A stretch of 64,000 bases of DNA from contig CM076960.1 of NCBI GenBank assembly GCA_039566865.1, positions 5,518,001 through 5,582,000 of the forward strand, read 5' to 3'. Position numbers and translations under genes: made by a program. Positions within the stretch are counted from its first letter, which is position 1; every line of letters starts with the position of its first letter. The DNA is from Aurelia coerulea. Taxonomy: Eukaryota > Cnidaria > Scyphozoa > Semaeostomeae > Ulmaridae. Below the pieces are notes generated by a model. The model was not told the DNA's origin, ran no database searches, and worked only from the letters and a program-made list of their open reading frames with translations. Positions 33,001 through 42,000 of this stretch are shown here, piece by piece.

Positions 33001-36000
33001 GGTTATCGTCCTAATTGGGTGGGTTACTATCCTAAATGGGTGGGTTATCATCCCAAATGGGTGGGTTATTATCCGAAATGAGTGGGTTATTATCCTAGTC
33101 GGGTGGGTTATCATCCTAAATGGGTGGGTTATCATCCTAAATGGGTGGGTTATCATCCTAAATGAGGCGGATAACCTTATGTTGGGTGGGTTATTATCTT
33201 ATACTGGGTGGGTTATCATCTTATACTGGGTGGGTTATCATCCCAAATGCGGCGGATAACCTTATACTGGGTTGGTTATTATCCTATACTGGGCGGGTTG
33301 TTCTGGGGATGATAACCCACCCGTTTAGGAAAGTAACCCACCAAATTAGAATGATAACCCACCCAGTATAAGATCATAACCCACCCAGTATAAGATCGTA
33401 ACCCACCAAGTATAGGATTATTCACCCATTTATGCGCATAGGTTCCATAGCGTGAGTTTCTTATAAGCGGTTTTAACAGACAGTTACAGACAGTAACAGA
33501 CAGTAACAGACAGTAACAGACAGTAACAGACAGTAACAGACAGTAACAGACAAGAACAGAAGACAACTACAGACAGCCCAAAGTGAAAAGGAGGGATGAA
33601 AGCAGGTGTCTTGTTCATAAGAAACAAGGCACTCTTACACGATAAATTCCCAAAACTAGGTAGACATAGAATAATGTATGAGGATGTTGAAGAAATGCTA
33701 TAACACCCAGTTCATTGCCCTCTACGCTCTCTTGCGGAGGGGGGGGGGGGGCTTCGGGGGGGGGGGGGGGGTACTAGAACCCGCAAACCCGGACCAAAAT
33801 TAGCAAAATCCCGAGAACCCGCAAGGAAAAATTTCGTAACCCGAAGCTTCACTTTGAAACCAAGAATTTTAATTTTCGTCAATAATCTTCGATTTTTTCC
33901 TACATTTTTGTTTTCACTGACCCTCGGTCCATGGTTTCAAGCATTCGGAAGCAAGTTTTTCGATGTCAGGTTCAGGTAACTACGGGGACTGTATGACTTT
34001 GAAAGCCCGAAAACAACGGAATTTTTGAAAGAAATCGCGAGACCCGAGCATTAAAATTGGCCAAACCCACAACCCGTGAAACCCAAACCCCCCCCCCCCC
34101 CTCTTTACGATGCTGTTCAAAGCCCATTTTACTGAGCATAGTCTCGTTGCGACGTGCTGGACTTGATATTTTTTGTGAGAAACCGCTAAATATGAAACGG
34201 TAGGCCCAACTTTTCGAAAGTTACAAAGCAACCCTATCTGAATTTAAAAAGCTAAGAAACTTTTGTACATGGGAGCGTAGGGGTAGAGAAATCGTATTCG
34301 TTTACCATCATTCGATAGATCTTAATCAACCAGTACTGGAATCTGAGAGTTGAGTTTCAACAGAACATGCAACTGCAGGTTTCTTATGACCTCCATCAGA
34401 AATATGTCTTATTACTTTCGCGGTTCGCCCATGGAGCTCTTTTTTTTAAGTCTTGGCAATCTTAGAGTAGGAGACAGTAACAGACAACAACAGACAACAA
34501 CTGACAACAACTGACAACAACAGACAACTACAGACAGCTCAAAGTGAATAAAGGAGAATGAAGGGTAAGAAAGCATGTTTCTTGTTCATAAAAAGTAAAA
34601 GCGCCCTTACACGACGAATTAAAATTTTGCTTTTCGTCGGTCGTTATTGAGAAATTATTTTCTGTTAGGTCAAAAACACAGCCATTGCATTGCTTGTGAA
34701 ATCATCCAACTGTTCATTCCTTAAAATATTACTCATATCTTGTCGATGAGTATTACAGAGCGCGAGAGACGGTTTACAGAGCGTGAGAGATTTAGAGAGG
34801 CTTAAAGATGATTCCGAACGATGAAACGGCATGCGGGGGGATTCCTGGTTTACTCAAGGCTCTCCAATCAGGAAGTAAGAATCAATTCGTTCTGTCCGTG
34901 ACCACACTGTTTTACCTGCTTTTTCGTCCAATGATATCCAACTTCCTAAAAAGCGCGGGCTGTTCTGTCGAATCAGGAGCCTTGAAACCCTGGCAGCCTA
35001 TCAGGAACGAGCAAGTTAGCAGAATTTGTCTGCTTTTATCCACTCTCCGAGCTGTGTTATCAATTTGGCGGGATAACAGGGAAAATACTTTAGAAGCGTG
35101 CTTCGTGAAAACTTTATACAGTAATAACTCAAACTGAGATGACTAGGCAGTGCCTTGCTAATTTAATGGCACTACTTTTCGTGTTGTGGCTGAAGATGAA
35201 CGTTAACGTCCAATGGCCATTTCTCACCACCGATCTTTCAAGTGCCCTGGATCCTTTTGGTAATGTCCCTGAGATATTGACTAGTCCAAAGCAAAGAGCT
35301 CAGCTTTCTGCCTTGTTTGGGAATCAGAAATCGGAGGTATGTTGTAGGACCTTTCTCTTAATATTGCTATGTAAGACCAAGACATTATCATTAGTTATGC
35401 AGTTACTGTATGGTCTACAGAGGTGTGCAAGGAAGCTAAGCATGAATGAATGGTTTTTGTTATCACTGAGCCAAAGACTACGACTTCAGAATTGTTGTAC
35501 ATATCGAAGGCCTTTGCTAGACAGGGTTACCTGAGTGCATTGTTTCCCAGTGCTCTTTGACTTGATGATGTTGCTTTGGTCAACAGAGGCTCATAATATT
35601 TAAATATAGGTTTCGTTGATTAAAGCATGGGTGGTTAGACGCCGCAGTTGTATTACTTCGGAGGAAAACATTACTGAAACATGTCTAAGTACCCATGGAA
35701 AAGATAATCCTCTTAATAACTATAAAGGAATCCCGGTCCCTTGCTGTGTTAAGTTCAAGAGACATGGGCAATGTTAACAGTGTGATGATGTGTTAAAACC
35801 AAAGTTAATCCCTTGCTATCATGCAACAAATGAACACAGTATACTGTTATCTGATTGGCCTACACACTAAGTTCCTGTCTGTGTGTACTGTCTGCCAAAC
35901 TTGTGGACAACATTTGTCTGAGTGCGAATTGCTGGTAGCAAGTGCGCATTATCTGTGCACTTTGTTATTTCTACCAATTCTTATTGTTGATCACTTTGTA

Positions 36001-39000
36001 TATATACTATTTATCTCAACTAGAGCTCCACTGATGCAGCATATATAGCACGGCACATTGGATTACGTGCCAAAATCCCACTGGAAACACCTGCATTGAC
36101 AGTTAACAGACTCTGTGGATCATCTTTTCAATCTGTAGTCAATGGAGCACAAGTAAGTGAGGCTGTACGAAAATACAAGGCTAGGTGATAGCCATGTACA
36201 AGCCTTGTAGTTATGGATTGTAACCTTGTTCTAGCCTAGAAAAGCCTTGCTGTAACCTTGCAAATGGCTCGAAAAATGCTAATAAATTTACATTTGTAGA
36301 CAACACGACGAAAAAGGCAACAGCATATGTGTGTGAATTTATTTTTTACCTGTTTTGATATTTCGTCCTGCCATGCAGAACTTCTTCAGGACTGTCAAGA
36401 AGAATTCTGAAGAAGGAAGGAGAAAGCTGTCGAGAAGAAGAAAAATTAGTTTAACCCTCGGCTAGCACAAGGTTGATCTTACATGGAAACCTTTTGTTAG
36501 ACTGGTTGTAACTTGGAATCTTACTGATAGCCTCGTAAGTTTCTTTGGAGGTTAGGACAAGGTCATAACAAGGTCATAATCCCTGCTACAAGGCCTGTAC
36601 AAGGCCAAGTTTAGCTATGTATTTTTATACAGGAGGCTACAATTATCAATCATTACTATCATATAATTTGTAGTGTTGTTAAAGGCTCTTGTACAACCAG
36701 CATGTGCACAACAAGGGCAGATTTTGTAATACAATGGCAACAATTGCGTTTGATTGACACCTCAATTCAAAGCGATTAGTGGATGCAGACAAAGGAAATT
36801 CTCTCAACCAATAATTCAAAACAAACAAAGCCGCAAAATTTTCCCTGAAACTAGTAGGGCAAACTCTGGCCTTGTGCAAGCGAAAGATGGTTTTTAAGAG
36901 AAGTTATGTGCTTATAGCAAAAGAAGAAAGGTAAATCTAAAGCTCTGTCGCTTAGATTATGTTTATTTGATTTAGGAGCTGTTTTGTAATCGTTTCATTT
37001 TAAGCCCTAAAGACGCGAGAATTACAATGCCTTATGCTCGGCTCCTGAATCAAATAAACATAATCTACGTGACAGAACTTTAGATTTACCCTTCTTCTTT
37101 CGCTATAAGCACATAACTTCTCTTAAAAACCATCTTTCGCTTGCACAAGGCGAGAGTTTGCCCTACTAGTTTCGGGGAAAATTTTGCAGCTTTGGTTGTT
37201 TTGAATTACTGGTTGAGAGAATTTCCTTTGTCTGCATCCACTAATCGCTTTGAATTGAGGTGTCGATCAAACGCAGCTGTTGCTATTGTATTACAAAATC
37301 TGCCCTTGTTCATGCGCATTGCAATCTTTTGTTTTCTTCTGTGGATTTCATGGATTTCATTTGATTCAAGTCCAATGTTAAACATACACCTGATGAGACA
37401 TTTGGCTGCATCTGGAAATGCAAGTTAGTGTTGAGTGACATCACAAGATTATTTTCATGCAGAGGCCACCTTTGCAAATTGGGCTGCAATGCAATGCATG
37501 CCTGTTACCCAAGAGCCTTCGAGTTCATGGCTCTCCAGGGAGATTCATGCACATAACCTTAGTTTCATCACAGAACTGCCTGCGGAAAATACAGAGGTCT
37601 TACCATTTGTATATGTTTATTGCTAATTTGGAACGAATATCCACACATTTATCATAATCTGATTCAGAAATATCATTTGTTATACATTTTGATATTTGTC
37701 GCTGTAACTGTATTCTTACAATGAAATCATCCAATGATGGAGGGCACTAGATGAAATTAGCAGATCGAACTCCTAGAAAAAAGCAAAGAGTTAATCTTAT
37801 CAATGATAGAAAAACCAAAGAAAATGATTTCCTAACTCTACTCGAATTGCATGTGCATGAAACCAGACTTTAAGGATTCATTTCTTGTTTTCATAACTTT
37901 TGATTTTGCAATATTCTGTTGCTGAAAAATTTAAAACAATTTGCTGAAAAATTTAAAACAATTGCGAAAGGTATCTCGCAGCACTCAACGTAAATCACTA
38001 TGTTTCTGTCCCTCCAGGAGATTATGCTTGGTGATGCAAGTATTGCATTGGTTGGTGGATCAGAGAGCATGAGCCAAGCTCCGTATGCTGTCAGGGGAAT
38101 ACGCTTTGGAACTAAGCTCGGGACAGAGCCAAGGGTATGTCTTAAAGTAGTTACTAACAGGTAAGCTTGATCATCAAAAGTTTGCCTTTCTTTATAATAA
38201 GGGCCCCATTCACACTGCTCCATCCTCAAAATTGAGACTTTTGAAATTTCACTTTAAAAACTTAGACTTCTGAAAATTAAAAAAAAATGGTGCGAACACT
38301 AAAAGATAATACATAATAGATACTTTTGAAAATTCTAGCAACTGACCGTTTGAGGAAATGACAGGATTTTTGGTCGAAAATAGCCCTTTATATGATATAT
38401 GAAAAGTAGGTCACTTCTGTGTTTTCAAAGGGGAGGCGTTGTTGTTTGGTTGTTTTCTTCTTATTCATCTGAAACAATTTGAATCCTTCGTCATTCTCAG
38501 AGTGTTGTTATGCTTTCTCATATCAGTGTAGATTGGCAAAATGCATCAAAGTTAGAAGAGAAATCGAACATGGAGCAATGTGGACTTAGCGTAAATTAAA
38601 AACATGGTTTGCGAGCTCGTGGAATAGGCAAAATTATCGGAATATCCATTACTAGCTAAACCGTCAAGGTTTGATATACAGTAATAGCCTGCGCATAAAA
38701 GCCTTCCTCAAATAAGAACCTACAACCTTAAATCTTTAGTATTTACTCCATTATATAAGAACCTTGTCGCCCTGGCTTTTCATAGGTTCTTATTTGAAAG
38801 AAAAAATGCATTGATCTAACAGTTTTCAGATGTAACAATCTTAAGCATTAATTTGACTGTTGTGTAAAGTAAAAACAAAGCGAATATGCTCCCCAGTCAT
38901 CTAATAGGCCTAAACCAGTCTGATTCCACCACCTTACTAATGTTCCATCCTTTATTCCAGTATTTCGACTGTCAAAGTGCATGAACGATATTTAAAACTA

Positions 39001-42000
39001 AAATATTTATCTATCAGCCAAAGGCTAACTTAGATGTGAAAATTTTAGTTGGTAAAATCACTTTTCCTTTAGACTAAAAAAGTAAGGAAAGTGCTGGTAA
39101 GGGGTTTGTATGGGAACGAGAATTCCGCGTTCGATTCTGGTCCATGTTTTATCTTGCATTGAAATATAAATCCGATACTATGGTCTATTTCAGAATTAAA
39201 TTTAGATGTCACTGGCAAGTAAATCATAGATCAGAATCGAACCCATTACCAGCACATTCCTTATTTTGAGTCTTGGAGGTGAATGATTTTACCAAAAAGA
39301 AAGTTTTCATCTAAGTTAGCCTTTGACCAATAGATTAGCATTTCAGTTTTGAATATCGGTCGCGTAACTTTTAATCCACAGCCATAGCATGCTGAATTTT
39401 CTGACTCACTCGGTATCACTTGAAAATTTTAGATGGAAGATACCCTGTGGGCAGGATTAACAGATGAACTCATCAAGCTCCCCATGGCAATAACAGCAGA
39501 GAATTTAGCTGAAAAGTATGGAATATCGAGAATGGAAGCAGACGAGTTTGCATTGCAGTCCCAACAGAGATGGCATCAAGGTATGACTTTGTTATATGTA
39601 ACATAAGATGTTTCTTCTTTAGGCTGTGCGTAATCCTTTGGGGGTGGGCGGTAAAATTGATGCTCCCTCTGGAATCTTCAAAATCCAATGTGCCACCCCC
39701 GGGGGCTTAATGCAACTTTTATGGCAGGTGTGCTAAAAATGTGATGCCAACAGGTTTTTAATTATTTTCAGTGCATGTTCTTATTCTTGTATTACCATGT
39801 GTCCCAATAACATGTGTGCAGATTTGGTTGACTTCATCAGAATTTGGCTTTAATCAATTGCAAATCAGCTCTCAAAATTTTCCTCGATATTTAACTTGAA
39901 TATAGATACCTCGTTTGTGGTATCGGTGCTCTGAGAGCAGAAATATCAATCTTGAAAGCTCACATTTGCTTGCACCCGCAAACCAGAGCTTTGACTTTTT
40001 GGCCTAAGCAAGTTCCTGAAGCACACCGAATTTAAGAACTGAACTTAATGAAATTTCAAGAAAATTCCCAATGGGTGACTGGGGGGGGGGGGGCGGCGGA
40101 ATAACACCAGATCTAATATTGTTCAAATTTTATCGAGGCTAGCGTTGATATATGTGCCTTAAGAATTTGCTTCGGCCATAAAGCTAAAGCTCTGGTTTGC
40201 AGGAAGAGGCAAATTTGAGCATTGAAGATTGACATCTCTACTCCCAAAGCACCAGAGCCTACAAGTGAGGTATCTTTGTTCCAGTTGTCTTTTGAGAAAA
40301 ACTTTCAGAGTGATTAAAAATAGATCGAAGCTAAATTCACATCGCTGGAGTTACCCAATCTTGATACATTTTTGGGACACCCGGTAAATGTTTTGTAGTC
40401 TGTCGAGCCTTTATCATCGGACATCAATAATAATGCAAGAATTTAACACGAAATCTCGACCCTATCTCATCTGGAAGTTTTGAATGGGTCAATACCTGAA
40501 GAGGAATGAACTCCATCCCCCTCTTTTTCTCCACTGTTATAATAGATATGATCTGTCAACTTGGTAATTAGATGGACTTTGATGCAAACACTCAAAATTG
40601 CTTGGGCAAAGCAAATTAATTCTCTCTTTCTTGTTGTTATGACAATAAGAAGATATCATGCAACGTTTGTCATGAATATTGGTATCATAATTATAGCAAT
40701 AGGATGAGGCACTAAATCGAATTTTTTATTTAAATTGAGTTGGATATACATGTGGTAGCATGCAAGCTCTTTTAGTACAGACCAGGATTGCGAGGATTGC
40801 GTAATTATATTAAGACCAGAGGTTTTAAACTCAAACATCAAACCTAGTATGCTCAGTAGTATGAATTTTATTACCTGATACCGTTGCTTCTTACTTTAGG
40901 ACCGAGCTGTAATGGAAGGTATTTTCTTGCTGTGATATGTCCCTTAAGTTTATCATAAATCTGATGGCCTGAAGCAGTTACTGCAGTGATAAATGCGTTT
41001 TTTATTGCGTCATACAAGTCTTGGAAAAACTGCAGAAAACATGCGATTAACCAATGGGAATGAGAGAATCCGTATATTACCTCGTTTTTGAAACTTCATT
41101 CATGTATGAAATTATGTTATTACCTCTGTGAAATTTCAAAAATGAGGCAACACAAGAATCCAGCAACTTCTATTGGTTGATCGAAAATTTCCTGCAATTT
41201 CCCGTGGTCTTGTATAACAGGATACAAGGATGCGTTTTTGTTTCAACAACAACTAGGCATACTTTACCGGAATTACAAAGATATGTTGCAAGATAGCTGT
41301 GACGAGATACATTTCTTTGAATAATAGACAACTAAAAACAGAAACTGTCAGTCAATAATCTCTTACTAACCAGTTTATTGTTTCTACCGGAAAGTATAAA
41401 ACCCTTGGTCCTATCAAACAGACCTCGCAAGCTTTGTTGGTACTTTGAAGACATCTGCCTCTATATTTTCCTGCAAAACACAAAACCGGTTAGTATCCAC
41501 ATTGTAATGCATTGAGTGTGATATTCTCTTGTTTTCGTGTAGCTAACGAGAATGGCTACTTCAAAGAAGAAATTGCTCCGGTAACTCTCAAAAGCAGAAA
41601 AGGTGATGTAATATTTGACGTTGATGAGCATCCCAAGCCAGCAACAACTCTAGAAGGTCTCGCAAAGCTTGCACCTGTTTTCAAGAAAAATGGCACTGTA
41701 TCTGCCGGGAATGCTTCGGTAAGTATTCTTCTTATTAGAAATATCATTGGAAGCGAAACAGCTACTACTGTGTACATGTCTCTAAATGGTCTCGTGCCGG
41801 TTATTACAAAGTTTTAAACAAGATTAACAAAATAGAATGCAATGCATCAAAAGACAGAAAGAATTTGGATATCATGCAATTTCATGGAAGCTTGGTTTCT
41901 TATGAAAGATTATGTGTACCACGTATTTTTTTCGTAAGAAACTTGCTGTTCGTTTTATGGCCTTTTTAGTGCCAAAAGGTTCTTATGAATTCATTTGATT

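Larger units (their letters stand above)
27643..35967. repeat. ~8.3-kb inverted duplication in ACAA2 intron 1
   Basis: The left arm runs from AACAAAGTGCACAGATAATG (27651) to about 30215. The right arm is its inverted copy, about 32805-35967, enlarged by a 548-bp insertion at 32907-33454. The arms are nearly identical by eye over ~2.5 kb, including the same ORFs, the same ACAGACAGTA microsatellite and the same poly-G/poly-C stretches. The loop 30216-32804 is unrelated and holds a hAT MITE. No clear target duplication flanks the whole, so it may be a segmental inverted duplication or a very-long-TIR element. Confidence 0.9.
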
